A stretch of DNA of 64,000 nucleotides from Streptomyces chattanoogensis (GCF_001294335.1 NZ_LGKG01000148.1:62001-126000); one strand, 5' to 3'. Numbered from the stretch's first letter, positions 27,282 to 36,651 are shown. The notes: a model not told the origin generated them from the sequence alone. Numbers and translations: made by a program.

Positions 27282-29933
27282 TTAGGGGGAATGGGGGTGG
27301 GCGGAGGTTTCGGATGCGGTGGGCTGGAGTTGGAGGAGGGTGCGCAGGCGGGTGGTGCGTTCCTTGGTGGGGATGGCGGTGACGGCGTGGGGGAGGGCCT
27401 GGTCGGCGCCTTGGACGACGGAGAGGTGGCGTTCGCCGCGGCTGAAGGCGGTGTAGACCCAGGACCGGGTCAGGCCGGCGGCTGCGTCGCCGGGGAGGAC
27501 GACCACTGCGGCGGGCCAGCGTCGGCCGGCTGCCTGGTGGGCGGTGAGGGCCCAGCCGTGGCGTAGCGCGCCGGATTCGACCTGGTCGCGGGGTACGGCG
27601 ACGGGGGTGCCCGCGCAGTCGAGGTGGAGGCCCGTGGTGTCGGCGCCGGTGACGGTGCCGGGCAGTGTGCGGCCGGGGGTGGGGGTGTAGGCGACGCGGT
27701 CGCCGGGGTCGAAGCCGCCGAAGCGGCCGGGGCCGGGGCTGAGGCGTTCCTTGAGGGCGGCGTTCAGGACGCGGGTGCCGGCCGCGCCGCCGTGGCCGAC
27801 CGTGATGACCTGGATCTGGTCGGCGGGGATGCCGAACGCGCGGGGTACGGATTCGGCGATGAGCTGGACGGTGCGGTGTACCGCCTCGCCGGCGTCGCGC
27901 ACCGGGACGATCACCACCTCCTTGCCGGGCGCCTCGACCTGGTTCAGTTCGCCGATGCCGATGCCCGACACCAGCTCGCCGATGGGGCCGAAGTCCGGGG
28001 TGCGGGAGGCGACCTGGTCGCAGAACCGGGCCGCGAGGAGGTCGGCGAAGAGGCGGCCGGGCCCGGTGGACCACAGGACGCCGGGGTCGCCGCTGAGGAT
28101 CAGCCGGGTGCCGTCGGTCAGCGATTCGATGAGCATCGCGCCGGTTTCGAGGTCCAGTTGCGGGGCGTCCAGCACCACCAGGAGGTCCAGGGCGAGTGCG
28201 CCGTCGGGGTCCCGGCCGGGGCCCTCCTGGCCGGAGAGCAGGCCGGATACGGTCACCGCCGCGGCGGTCGGGTCCTCGGCTGCAGCTTCGGGTGCGGCCT
28301 CGGCCAGGTGCGCGGCCAGGCGGTCGCGGCCGTTCTCGGTGTGGGTGGCGCCGTAGGCCCGTAGTCCCAGGGAGCGGGCGGCGGCGATCAGCGCGGCGGG
28401 TTCGGCGCGGGCCGCCTCGGCGCCGGTGTGTGCCACGAGGCCGTTGAGCGCGGCGGCCTGGATCAGTTCGGCGGCGGATGCGGAGGGGGCGGCGGTTGCC
28501 ACCCTTGCCCAGTCGGCGACGGTGGGGCGGGCGGATCCCGGGGCGGTTTCCTCGTGGCCTTCGTCGGAGGCCTTGTCGGGGGCCTTGTCAGGGGCTTGGA
28601 CGGGGGCTTCGTTGTTCTCGTTCGGGCCCTCCTCGTCGTGGCCCTCGCCTTCGGCCGAGTCCCGCTCCGCGGCCGGGCCGCGAGTATCGGAGGGTACGTC
28701 GGCCGGCGGTTCGAAGGTGTTGAGCAGTCGCGCCAGGCCGTCGGCCACGCTCTCCTCGGCCATGGCGAAACGGTCCAGGCCGAGCAGGATCCGGACCGGG
28801 CGGTCGTCCTCCTCGTCGTCTTCGGCGGGTGCGGGGCGGGACTGGCCCGGGGTGTCCAGGGCGTCCTGGAAGACCAGGACCGCGCCCTCGGCGATGGCCG
28901 TCTGGAGGGCGGCGTCGGGGTCGGGCACGGACCGCTGGGCGAGCGCGGCGCGGAGTGCGGTCGCCTCCAGGGCGGAGTGGCCCGCCACGGCGGCCTGTTC
29001 CAGCAGCCACAGGACCAGGGCCTGGGCGCGCCGTTCGTCGTCCGGGCCGCAGTCGGACCCGAGCAGCGCCCGCGCGAAGCCGTCGGCCTGGTCGGGGCGT
29101 ACGCCGGGCACGGTGAGCAATTGCCAGGGGTCGGCGCGCAGCGTCTCGGCGGCACTCTCGCCCAGCGCCTCCGCGGTCTTCTCGGCGAGCGCTGCGGGGG
29201 CGCCGCCTGCCGTGAGGATCTGTCGTACGCCTTCGATGCCGGGGGCCGCCGGCGCGGGAGGAGCGCTGCGGGGGGCGGGCGGCCGGGGGGCGGCCGGGGC
29301 TGCGGGCGGGGCGGCCGGGTGCGGTGTCGCCGCCTCCGGTGCCGGACGGGTGCGCTCCGCCGGGGCGCCCTCCGGCTTCCCGGCGGGTGGCCTGGCGGCG
29401 GCGGGCCTGGCCGCGCGCGGTGTCTCGGCGAAGAACGAGGCGGCCGAACGCTCGCCGCGCTCCACGGCCCGTACCGCCTCCGCGAGCTGCGCGGCCGTCG
29501 CCGCGGACGTCCCGGAGGCCCTGGGGGGCACGGCACTTGCGTCGGCGGGTGCGTCGTCGGTGCCCGCTGTCTTGGTGGTGTCCCCGGCCGGCCGGGCGTC
29601 CGGGGCGCCGGGCTCGCCCGCCGCCCCGGCGGGTGCCGCCTCGTCAGCCGGAACCGCCTCCCCGGCCGGATCGCCGGCGCCATCGGACCCGGTGGCGTCC
29701 TCCGCTGACCGGCCATCCGCAGTGCCGGACTCGCCGGTCCCCCCTGCCCGTCCCGCCTCCCCGGGCTGCGTCGCCGTCGCGGCCGGCCCGGACGGCTCGC
29801 CGTCCACCGCCCCCGCGTCGTCGGCGCCCGGGGCCTCCACGGTGTCCTCGCCCGCGTGTGCGTCCGGGGCGGGGACCGCGGCCGCGGCCTCCGGCTCGGG
29901 CGGGGTGTCGCCGGTGAGGGGGTCGGTGCTCAC
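27282..29933 (-). CDS. RecD2-like helicase-fold protein with degenerate ATPase motifs
   Basis: 883 residues. Residues 1-230 are a low-complexity Ala/Pro/Glu-rich region. Then come helix-hairpin-helix segments (ILTAGGAPAALAEKTAEALG and PWQLLTVPGVRPDQADGFARALLG) as in RecD2, a region where Walker A should be, a RecA-like strand pair (LDLLVVLDAPQLDLETGAMLIESLTDGTRLILSGDPGVL) and a UvrD-C/RecD C-terminal block (GWALTAHQAAGRRWPAAVVVLPGDAAAGLTRSWVYTAFSRG). Three ATPase positions look lost: VAHTGAEAARAE replaces the G-x4-GK-T loop, LDAPQLD replaces the DE box, and GDPGVLWSTGPG lacks the Gln of GDxxQLPSVGPG. It may be a structural DNA-binding derivative. The GTG at 29933 overlaps the AKR stop (GTGA). 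Confidence 0.8.
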   Translation of the reverse strand: MSTDPLTGDTPPEPEAAAAVPAPDAHAGEDTVEAPGADDAGAVDGEPSGPAATATQPGEAGRAGGTGESGTADGRSAEDATGSDGAGDPAGEAVPADEAAPAGAAGEPGAPDARPAGDTTKTAGTDDAPADASAVPPRASGTSAATAAQLAEAVRAVERGERSAASFFAETPRAARPAAARPPAGKPEGAPAERTRPAPEAATPHPAAPPAAPAAPRPPAPRSAPPAPAAPGIEGVRQILTAGGAPAALAEKTAEALGESAAETLRADPWQLLTVPGVRPDQADGFARALLGSDCGPDDERRAQALVLWLLEQAAVAGHSALEATALRAALAQRSVPDPDAALQTAIAEGAVLVFQDALDTPGQSRPAPAEDDEEDDRPVRILLGLDRFAMAEESVADGLARLLNTFEPPADVPSDTRGPAAERDSAEGEGHDEEGPNENNEAPVQAPDKAPDKASDEGHEETAPGSARPTVADWARVATAAPSASAAELIQAAALNGLVAHTGAEAARAEPAALIAAARSLGLRAYGATHTENGRDRLAAHLAEAAPEAAAEDPTAAAVTVSGLLSGQEGPGRDPDGALALDLLVVLDAPQLDLETGAMLIESLTDGTRLILSGDPGVLWSTGPGRLFADLLAARFCDQVASRTPDFGPIGELVSGIGIGELNQVEAPGKEVVIVPVRDAGEAVHRTVQLIAESVPRAFGIPADQIQVITVGHGGAAGTRVLNAALKERLSPGPGRFGGFDPGDRVAYTPTPGRTLPGTVTGADTTGLHLDCAGTPVAVPRDQVESGALRHGWALTAHQAAGRRWPAAVVVLPGDAAAGLTRSWVYTAFSRGERHLSVVQGADQALPHAVTAIPTKERTTRLRTLLQLQPTASETSAHPHSP

Positions 29934-30913
29934 AGCGTGCTCCAGTCGTGATCGGGGTAGTGGTGCACCGGAGCCGATACATCGTCCAGCGCCCGGCGGA
30001 TCTCGTCAGGAAGACTAAGGGTCTCCACTGACAATGCCGCTCTGAGCTGCTGCGCTGTGCGGGCGCCCACGATCGGGGCGGTGACGCCGGGACGGTCGCG
30101 GACCCAGGAGAGCGCCACCTGGAGAGGGGTGACGGCCAGTCCGTCGGCGGCGGTGCTGACCGCCTCGACGACGCGGCCCGCGGTCTCGTCCAGATAGGGC
30201 GCGACGAAGGGCGCGAGATGTTCCGAGGCGCCGCGGGAGTCGGCGGGTGTGGCGTTGCGGTATTTGCCGGTGAGGACGCCGCGGCCCAGTGGCGAGGACG
30301 GGAGCAGGCCGATGCCGAGGTCGAGGGCGGCGGGCAGGACCTCGCGCTCGATCCCGCGCTGGAGGAGGGAGTACTCCATCTGTGTGCTCGCCAGGCGGGT
30401 GCGTACGCCCGGCGCCGCCAGCTGCCAGGTGGCGGCCTTGGCGAGCTGCCAGCCGGAGAAGTTCGCCAGCCCCGCATAGCGCGCCCGGCCGCTGGTGACC
30501 GCCAGATCGAGGACCTGGAGGGTCTCCTCCAGCGGGGTGTGGGGGTCGAAGGCGTGCAGCTGCCACAGGTCGACGTAGGAGGTGCCCAGGCGTTCCAGTG
30601 AGGCGTCCAGGGCGGCGAGGAGATGGCGTCGGGAACCGTCCACCCGGCGTTCCGCCTCCAGGACGCTGCCCGCTTTGGTGGCGATCACCAGATCGTCGCG
30701 CGGAATGAGCCCGTCCGTCAGCCGGCCCAGGAGGTATTCGGCGCCGCCGTCGGCGTAGATGTCGGCGGTGTCGACGAGGGTGCCGCCGGCCTCCCAGAAC
30801 GTCTTGAGCTGGTCGGCGGCTTCCTGCTCGTCGGTGTCGCGCGCCCAGTTGAGGGTGCCGAGTCCGAGGCGGGACACGCGAAGGCCCGTACGGCCGAGGT
30901 GCCTTTGCTCCAT
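29930..30913 (-). CDS. Aldo/keto reductase
   Basis: 327 residues. The AKR catalytic tetrad is visible: D and Y in VDTADIYADGGAE, K in IATKAGS and H in LWQLHAFDP. The NADPH-binding end (APIVGARTAQQL) lies near the C-terminus. It belongs to the large group of general-stress or sugar-type AKRs; the substrate is unknown. Its stop overlaps the GTG of the RecD-like gene by 4 bp, so the two are co-translated. The ATG at 30913 fits the family start (MEQRHLGRTGLRVSRLGLGT). Confidence 0.9.
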   Translation of the reverse strand: MEQRHLGRTGLRVSRLGLGTLNWARDTDEQEAADQLKTFWEAGGTLVDTADIYADGGAEYLLGRLTDGLIPRDDLVIATKAGSVLEAERRVDGSRRHLLAALDASLERLGTSYVDLWQLHAFDPHTPLEETLQVLDLAVTSGRARYAGLANFSGWQLAKAATWQLAAPGVRTRLASTQMEYSLLQRGIEREVLPAALDLGIGLLPSSPLGRGVLTGKYRNATPADSRGASEHLAPFVAPYLDETAGRVVEAVSTAADGLAVTPLQVALSWVRDRPGVTAPIVGARTAQQLRAALSVETLSLPDEIRRALDDVSAPVHHYPDHDWSTL

Positions 30914-31063
30914 GGGGCCTGAGATTACGCGCCGCACGCCGGGATCAGGGGACCTGTGGACAACCGGACCGGCGGGGCCGGTGGACGGTCCGTCGGCGAC
31001 GGCGGAGGAACCCGTCGGTGACGGCGGACGGCGCCGCGCGCTACAGTCCCCGGAACAGCGACG

Positions 31064-31092
31064 TTACTGACCGGTAAATTGCTCATCGGTAA
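31064..31092 (+). promoter_or_regulatory. Two 14-15-bp repeated boxes before the LLM gene
   Basis: TTACTGACCGGTAA (31064-31077, near-palindromic) is followed directly by ATTGCTCATCGGTAA (31078-31092). They lie 12-40 bp upstream of the ATG, where a repressor would block initiation. The first box resembles TetR-type sites near lipid-catabolism genes. This is inference. Confidence 0.4.
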
Positions 31093-31103
31093 GGGGAACG
31101 GCA

Positions 31104-32159
31104 ATGAGGCTTGGCATCAACCTCGGCTACTGGGGCGCCGGGATGGACTCCGACAATCTCGCGGTGGCGCAGGAGGCCGATCGCCTCGGTTACTCGGTCT
31201 GCTGGGCCGCCGAGGCCTATGGATCCGACGCCGCCACGGTGCTCTCCTGGGTCGCCGCCCAGACCGAGCGGATCGACATCGGTTCGGCGATCTTCCAGAT
31301 TCCGGCGCGTACGCCCGCGATGACCGCGATGACCGCCGCGACGCTGGACTCGCTCTCCGGGGGCCGCTTCCGGCTCGGCCTCGGTGTCTCGGGGCCGCAG
31401 GTCTCCGAGGGCTGGTACGGCGTCAAGTTCGACAAGCCGCTGGCCCGCACCCGTGAGTACGTCGAGATCGTCCGCAAGGCCATGTCCCGCGAGCGGCTGT
31501 CGTACGAGGGCGAGCACTGGACGCTGCCGCTGCCCGGCGGCCCCGGCAAGCCGATCAAGCTCACCGTGCACCCGCAGCGCGAGCACATCCCGCTCTACAT
31601 CGCGGCGATCGGCCCGAAGAACCTGACGCAGACCGGTGAGATCGCCGACGGCGCGCTGCTGATCTTCCCGTCCGCCGACCACCTGGAGGAGACCGCCATC
31701 GCGCATCTGCGGGCCGGCCGGGAGAAGGCGGGCAGGACGCTGGAGGGCTTCGACATCTGCCCGACGCTGCCGCTGGCCGTGGGCGCCGACGGCGACGTGA
31801 GCGCGCTGGCCGATATGTTCCGCCCGTACACCGCCCTGTACGTCGGCGGTATGGGCAGCCGCAAGCAGAACTTCTACAACCAGCTCGCCCGGCGGATGGG
31901 CTACGAGAAGGAAGCCGCCGAGATCCAGGACAGGTACCTGTCCGGTGACAAGGAGGGCGCCGCCGCGGCCGTACCGGAGCGGCTGATCGACCAGACCACG
32001 CTGCTCGGCTCCGTCGACCGGATCGCCGAGCGGATGCAGGCGTACGCGGCGGCCGGGGTCACCACGCTGACGCTGGCTCCGGCGGGCTTCACGCTGGAGG
32101 AGCGGCTGGCGTCGCTGCGGGCGGGCACCGAGGCCCTGGAGCGGGCCGGACTGGCGTAA
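31104..32159 (+). CDS. LLM-class F420-dependent oxidoreductase
   Basis: 351 residues with a luciferase-like TIM barrel. N-terminal MRLGINLGYWGAG, TERIDIGSAIFQIPARTPAMTAMTAATLDSLSGGRF and GLGVSGPQVSEGWYG are typical of the F420-dependent branch found in mycobacteria and Streptomyces. It reduces or oxidises an unknown substrate using coenzyme F420. AAGGGGAACGGC precedes the ATG. A GC hairpin terminator follows at 32178. Confidence 0.9.
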   Translation: MRLGINLGYWGAGMDSDNLAVAQEADRLGYSVCWAAEAYGSDAATVLSWVAAQTERIDIGSAIFQIPARTPAMTAMTAATLDSLSGGRFRLGLGVSGPQVSEGWYGVKFDKPLARTREYVEIVRKAMSRERLSYEGEHWTLPLPGGPGKPIKLTVHPQREHIPLYIAAIGPKNLTQTGEIADGALLIFPSADHLEETAIAHLRAGREKAGRTLEGFDICPTLPLAVGADGDVSALADMFRPYTALYVGGMGSRKQNFYNQLARRMGYEKEAAEIQDRYLSGDKEGAAAAVPERLIDQTTLLGSVDRIAERMQAYAAAGVTTLTLAPAGFTLEERLASLRAGTEALERAGLA

Positions 32160-32177
32160 GGGGGGTGGCATACGAAA

Positions 32178-32201
32178 GCCCGGCGCCGAGGGGCGCCGGG
32201 C
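32178..32201 (+). terminator. Terminator of the LLM gene
   Basis: GCCCGGCGCC, loop GAGG and GGCGCCGGGC; a 10-bp perfect stem starting 18 bp past the stop codon. Confidence 0.8.
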
Positions 32202-32356
32202 CGGTGCGGCTCTGCGGCCGTGGTGGGGGCTCGGGGGTCTTCCCCGCCACGGCCGTCACGCAGCACAACGCCCCGACGGCGCCCTGGTTACGCCCCGCCA
32301 CCACCGGGGAGTCGTTCGAACGGGCGCATGGACCGGCACTGCGGTTGCCGCTCCCG

Positions 32357-32394
32357 GAAGGCCGCATTTGACTGGCTGAAGGCCGCATATGACT
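32357..32394 (+). repeat. 17-bp direct repeat at 21-bp offset in the ferritin-like gene promoter
   Basis: GAAGGCCGCAT-T/A-TGACT occurs at 32357-32373 and 32378-32394 (16 of 17 identical). The second copy overlaps the likely promoter, so it may be a regulator binding site or a small duplication. Confidence 0.55.
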
Positions 32395-32427
32395 CGTTAC
32401 GCTGTGGTCGTGCGGGAGGTGGCGCGG

Positions 32428-33216
32428 ATGCTCTCGGCCAGAAGCCTGTTCCAGGAGATCGTCGACAACGACGATGCCTACCGGCTGTTCTGCTCCATCG
32501 CGGCCAGCGGGGAATCGCAGGGCGGCTGGGAGAACGGGCGGATCGCCGCGCTGCTGCCCGATTCGCAGCGGGAGCTGGCGCCCAAGGTCACCCGGCACGG
32601 CGCCGACGAGGACAAACACGGCCGGATCTTCCAGGCCCTGATGCGCAAGCGCGGCCTGACGCCCACCCACGTCCCCAAGGAGACCGACTACACCGGACTG
32701 CTGGAGCGGCGGGGCATCGGGCTGGCCCACGACAAGCTGCGCCGCGACGAGCCGCTCACCGAGCAGGACATCATCACCTACCTCGCGCACAGCCGGGTCA
32801 CCGAGCAGCGCGCCTCCGACCAGATGGTGATGCTCAAGAGGTGCTTCGGCGACCACCCCGAAGTCGGCAGGGCGATCCGGATGATCTCCCAGGACGAGGA
32901 CAACCACCTCGCCTACTGCCACGAGGAGCTGCTGCGGCTGGCCCGCGCCGGGCACGGCCGGACCATCCAGGGCGTCCTGCGCGACTGCGCGCTCGCCGAG
33001 GTCTCCGTCTACCGGGACGTCAGCCTGGCGGTGATGGACCACATGGGCCGTATCCTGCGCTGGCCCGCGGCCAAGTCCTGCCTGCTCGCCGCCGCGATCT
33101 GGGGGATGTACGGCTATGAGCGGGCGGTCGGCTGGCGGCGGATGGTCAGCCTGCGGATGCCCGAGCGGCGCAATGCGCTGGGCGGGCCGGCCACCTCGGC
33201 CCCGGAGTTCGCCTGA
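32428..33216 (+). CDS. Ferritin-like di-iron protein
   Basis: 262 residues, mostly helical. Iron-ligand style motifs repeat: ESQGG, HGADEDKHGRIFQ, SRVTEQRASDQM and ISQDEDNHLAYCHEELL, the E-x6-Y/E-x-x-H spacing of ferritin-like four-helix bundles. The exact reaction is unknown; an oxidase or stress function is plausible. The ATG at 32428 is preceded by GGGAGG at a spacing of 8. An ATG at 32389 in the same frame would add 13 residues, but the probable -10 lies around it. Confidence 0.82.
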   Translation: MLSARSLFQEIVDNDDAYRLFCSIAASGESQGGWENGRIAALLPDSQRELAPKVTRHGADEDKHGRIFQALMRKRGLTPTHVPKETDYTGLLERRGIGLAHDKLRRDEPLTEQDIITYLAHSRVTEQRASDQMVMLKRCFGDHPEVGRAIRMISQDEDNHLAYCHEELLRLARAGHGRTIQGVLRDCALAEVSVYRDVSLAVMDHMGRILRWPAAKSCLLAAAIWGMYGYERAVGWRRMVSLRMPERRNALGGPATSAPEFA

Positions 33217-33261
33217 GCCGCGGCCCGCGCCGTCCGTCCGCCCCTGTCCGGCCGGCCGTCC

Positions 33262-34254
33262 TCACAGCCACCCGCGCCGCTTGAACAGCCGGTACAGCGA
33301 CACCTCGATGACGGCCATCAGCAGCAGGATCGCGTAGTAGCCGTAATGCCACTTCAGCTCGGGCATCAGGTCGAAGTTCATGCCGTAGACCCCGGCGATC
33401 AGGGTGGGGACGGCCGCCAGCGCCGCCCACGCCGAGATCTTGCGCATGTCGTCGTTCTGGCGTACGCCCATCTGGGCCAGATGGGCCGCGAGAATGTCCG
33501 AGAGCAGCCGGTCCAGGCCCTCCACCGACTCGTTGGCGCGGGTGAGGTGGTCGTCCACATCGCGGAAGAACGGCCGGGCGTGGTCGTGCACGAACGGCAC
33601 CCCCGGGTTCTGCAGCCGGGCCATCGGCTCCGCCAGCGGGCCGGTGGCGCGCCGGAACTCCATCACCTCGCGCTTGAAGGTGTAGATCCGGGCCGCGGTG
33701 TTCTTGGTGTCGCCGCGGACCGGGGCGAACACCTCGGCCTCCAACTCCTCGAGATCCTGCTGGAGTTCGGCGGCGACCTCGATGTAGTGGTCGACCACCG
33801 CGTCGCTGACCGCGTAGAGCACCGCCGTCGGGCCGTGCCGCAGGATGTTCGGCTGCTGCTCCAGCCGTTTGCGCACCGCGCCCAGCGGGCTGGCCTCGCC
33901 GTGCCGGACGGTCACCACGAACGAGTCGCCGACGAACAGCATCAGCTCCGACGCGGTCACGGTGTCCGCGCCGACGTCGTAGGTGATCGGCTTGAGGACG
34001 ACGAGGAGCGAGTCGTCGTAGACCTCCAGCTTGGGCCGCTGGTGGGCGTGGAGGGCGTCCTCGACGGCGAGCGGGTGCAGCGCGAATTCGGAGGTGACCA
34101 TGTCGAACTCGTCCTGGGTCGGCTCGTACATCCCCAGCCACAGGAAGGAGTGGCCCTCGGCCCGCGCCTCCTCCAGGGCGTGGGAGAAGTCGGCCGCGCA
34201 GTCGATGCGGCGGCCCTCCCGGTAGATGGCGCAGTCCACGATCACATCTGGCAT
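33262..34254 (-). CDS. CorA-family Mg2+/Co2+ transporter
   Basis: 330 residues. A cytoplasmic funnel domain (about 1-260) with the long helix QQDLEELEAEVFAPVRGDTKNTAARIYTFKREVMEFRR is followed by two C-terminal transmembrane helices. The GMN signature lies between them (LIAGVYGMNFDLMPEL) and the basic tail is RLFKRRGWL. It forms homopentameric channels in the family. It is oriented toward the ferritin-like gene (convergent, 45-bp gap) and diverges from the phosphatase gene. Confidence 0.94.
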   Translation of the reverse strand: MPDVIVDCAIYREGRRIDCAADFSHALEEARAEGHSFLWLGMYEPTQDEFDMVTSEFALHPLAVEDALHAHQRPKLEVYDDSLLVVLKPITYDVGADTVTASELMLFVGDSFVVTVRHGEASPLGAVRKRLEQQPNILRHGPTAVLYAVSDAVVDHYIEVAAELQQDLEELEAEVFAPVRGDTKNTAARIYTFKREVMEFRRATGPLAEPMARLQNPGVPFVHDHARPFFRDVDDHLTRANESVEGLDRLLSDILAAHLAQMGVRQNDDMRKISAWAALAAVPTLIAGVYGMNFDLMPELKWHYGYYAILLLMAVIEVSLYRLFKRRGWL

Positions 34255-34355
34255 TCTCGCCCGTCATCCGGCGGCCTGCCAGGAATGACCACCGGGAGCG
34301 TCCCGGCGCCGGGCGCCCTGCCGCTCATGGCCGCCGGGAACGTAGGGTGGCGGTC

Positions 34356-35054
34356 ATGCCCACGCTGATCCTGGTGCGGCACGGCCGCTCCACCGCCAAT
34401 ACCTCCGGAGTGCTCGCCGGACGGCTGCCCGGTGTCGCCCTCGACGAGCGGGGCGCCGCCCAGGCCGCGGCGCTGCCCGCCCGGCTGGCGGGGATTCCGC
34501 TGGCCGCCGCCGTCTCCAGCCCGCTGCAGCGCTGCCAGGAGACCCTGCGCCCGCTGCTGGCCGCCCGCCCCGGCCTGCCGCTGCACACCGAGGACCGGAT
34601 CAGCGAATGCGACTACGGGGACTGGGCGGGCCGCAAACTGGCCGAGCTGAACGACGAGCCCCTGATGGAGGCCGTCCAGCAGCACCCCTCGGCGGCCGGA
34701 TTCCCCGGCGGCGAGTCCCTGCGCGCCATGCAGGCCCGCGCGGTCGATGCCGTACGGGACTGGAACGCCCGCATCGAGGAGCGGCACGGCGCCGAGGCCG
34801 CGTATCTGATGTGCTCGCACGGCGACATCATCAAAGCGCTGGTCGCGGACGCCCTGGGCATGCATCTCGACCTCTTCCAGCGGATCTCGGTCGAGCCCTG
34901 CTCGGTCACGGTGATCCGTTACACCCGGCTGCGGCCCTTCCTCGTACGGCTCGGCGACACCGGTGACTTCACCTCCCTGGTGCCCCCGGAGGAAGGCGCC
35001 GGGACCGCCGCGGAGCGGGACGCGGCGCTGGGCGGCGGTGCCGGAGCGCCGTGA
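34356..35054 (+). CDS. Histidine phosphatase (phosphoglycerate mutase-like)
   Basis: 232 residues. The phospho-histidine motif is LVRHGRSTAN at the N-terminus. The second histidine lies in LMCSHGDIIKALVADALGMHLD, and E/D residues in RISECDYGDWAG complete the pocket. It resembles the actinobacterial putative phosphomutase found upstream of DUF3090 genes. The ATG at 34356 has GGGTGG nearby; a GTG at 34347 is possible. It heads the probable operon phosphatase - DUF3090 - SCO1664-like. Confidence 0.9.
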   Translation: MPTLILVRHGRSTANTSGVLAGRLPGVALDERGAAQAAALPARLAGIPLAAAVSSPLQRCQETLRPLLAARPGLPLHTEDRISECDYGDWAGRKLAELNDEPLMEAVQQHPSAAGFPGGESLRAMQARAVDAVRDWNARIEERHGAEAAYLMCSHGDIIKALVADALGMHLDLFQRISVEPCSVTVIRYTRLRPFLVRLGDTGDFTSLVPPEEGAGTAAERDAALGGGAGAP

Positions 35055-35182
35055 TCGTCCGGCTTCGGGAGCACCGTGATCAGTCGGCGCAGTAGGGTGG
35101 TGCGACGGCGCTGCTCTGTCGTACCCCTGTGCACCGCGCAGCGACCGCAGTGCCCCCGAAGTCGAGCAATCGGAGCAGGACG

Positions 35183-35773
35183 TTGTCCCGTCAGGTGTTC
35201 TTCTACGACGCGCCGGACCGCTTCGTGGCCGGTACGGTCGGGCTGCCCGGACGCCGCAGCTTCTATCTCCAGGCGACGGCGGCCGGCCGCACCACCAGCG
35301 TCGCCCTGGAGAAGACCCAGGTCGCGGCCCTCGCCGAGCGGATCGACGAGCTGCTCGACGAGGTGGTCCGGCGCAGCGGCGGCAATGCCCCGGTGCCGGC
35401 GGTCTCGCCCGCCGAGATGAGCGACACCGCACCGCTGGAATCGCCCGTCGAGGAGGAATTCCGGGTCGGCACCATGGCCCTCGCCTGGGACGGCGAGGAC
35501 CAGCGCATGATCATCGAGGCGCAGGCGCTGGTCGAGCTGGAGGCCGACAGCGATGAGGACCTCGCCGACGCCGAGGAACGCCTTCTCCAGGACGACGAGA
35601 ACGGCCCGCCGATGCTGCGGGTGCGCCTGACCGGCACGATGGCCAGGGCGTTCGCCAAGCGGGCCCTGGAGGTCGTCAACGCGGGCCGCCCGCCGTGCCC
35701 GCTGTGCAGCCTGCCGCTCGACCCGGAGGGACACGTATGCCCGCGCCAGAACGGATACCGACGGGACGCCTGA
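35183..35773 (+). CDS. DUF3090 family protein
   Basis: 196 residues with a likely TTG start (35183, preceded by GGAGCAGGA). It opens SRQVFFYDAPDRFVAGTVGLPGRRSFYLQA, the family hallmark, and ends in a four-Cys/His knuckle-like tail ([22 protein letters not shown]) that probably binds zinc. Function is unknown. It is always found with the SCO1664-type protein, whose start lies inside its last 37 bp here, implying coupled translation. Confidence 0.88.
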   Translation: MSRQVFFYDAPDRFVAGTVGLPGRRSFYLQATAAGRTTSVALEKTQVAALAERIDELLDEVVRRSGGNAPVPAVSPAEMSDTAPLESPVEEEFRVGTMALAWDGEDQRMIIEAQALVELEADSDEDLADAEERLLQDDENGPPMLRVRLTGTMARAFAKRALEVVNAGRPPCPLCSLPLDPEGHVCPRQNGYRRDA

Positions 35774-36651
35774 GCGCCATGGAGCCCGCCGCAGAACCGG
35801 CCGTGCCCGCGCCCGCCGACCCGCCGCGGACCGCACGGGAGCCCGCCGCGGGGCCCGGCGACGCCCTTCTCGCCGACGGTGAGCTGACCGTCCGCGGCCA
35901 AATCCGCGAGGCGTCCAACGCCGTGCTCTACTGCACCGTCGAGCGCGACGGCCGCACCGTCTCCGCCGTCTACAAGCCGGTCGCCGGCGAACGCCCGCTG
36001 TGGGACTTCCCCGACGGCACGCTCGCCCAGCGCGAGGTCGCCGCCTACGAGATCTCCCGGGCCACCGGCTGGGACCTGATCCCCGCGACGGTGCTGCGGG
36101 ACGGCCCGTACGGCACCGGCATGGTCCAGGAGTGGATCGAGCCGCCCGAGGACGACGGCGGCGAGGTGCCCGAACTGCTCGCCCTGGTGGAGGACGAGGA
36201 GCCGGGGCCGGGCTGGAAGGCCGTCGGGTACGCGGACATCGGCGGGGGCCGCACCGCGCTGCTGGTGCACGCCGACCATCCCTGGCTGCGGCGGCTCGCC
36301 GTACTCGACGCGGTGATCAACAACGGGGACCGCAAGGGCGGGCATCTGCTGCCCGGCGCCGGCGGCCGGCTCTTCGCCATCGACCACGGCGTCACCTTCA
36401 ACGCCGAGGACAAGCTGCGCACCCTGCTGTGGGGCTGGGCGGGGGAGCCGCTGACCGACGAGGCGCTGGAGGTGCTGCGCGGCCTCCGGGAGGCGCTGGC
36501 CGACGGTGCGCCGCTCGCCGCCCGACTGGCGGAACTGATCACGGACGACGAGATCGCGGCGCTGCGGGAGCGGGTGGCGCAGCTGCTGCGCACCGGCAAG
36601 CACCCCGAGCCCGGTGGCGAGTGGCCCGCCATTCCCTGGCCGCCGGTCTGA
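35737..36651 (+). CDS. SCO1664-family protein (PI3/4-kinase-like fold)
   Basis: 304 residues. The middle section ([18 protein letters not shown], then [19 protein letters not shown] and [19 protein letters not shown]) has the Lys...D-x3-N...D order of phosphatidylinositol-kinase-like catalytic loops (NNGDRKGGH as catalytic loop, IDHG as metal-binding motif). Actinobacteria encode it next to DUF3090 and mshC, suggesting a link to mycothiol or phosphate metabolism, but no reaction is established to my knowledge. GGAGGG precedes the ATG at 35737. Confidence 0.88.
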   Translation: MPAPERIPTGRLSAMEPAAEPAVPAPADPPRTAREPAAGPGDALLADGELTVRGQIREASNAVLYCTVERDGRTVSAVYKPVAGERPLWDFPDGTLAQREVAAYEISRATGWDLIPATVLRDGPYGTGMVQEWIEPPEDDGGEVPELLALVEDEEPGPGWKAVGYADIGGGRTALLVHADHPWLRRLAVLDAVINNGDRKGGHLLPGAGGRLFAIDHGVTFNAEDKLRTLLWGWAGEPLTDEALEVLRGLREALADGAPLAARLAELITDDEIAALRERVAQLLRTGKHPEPGGEWPAIPWPPV

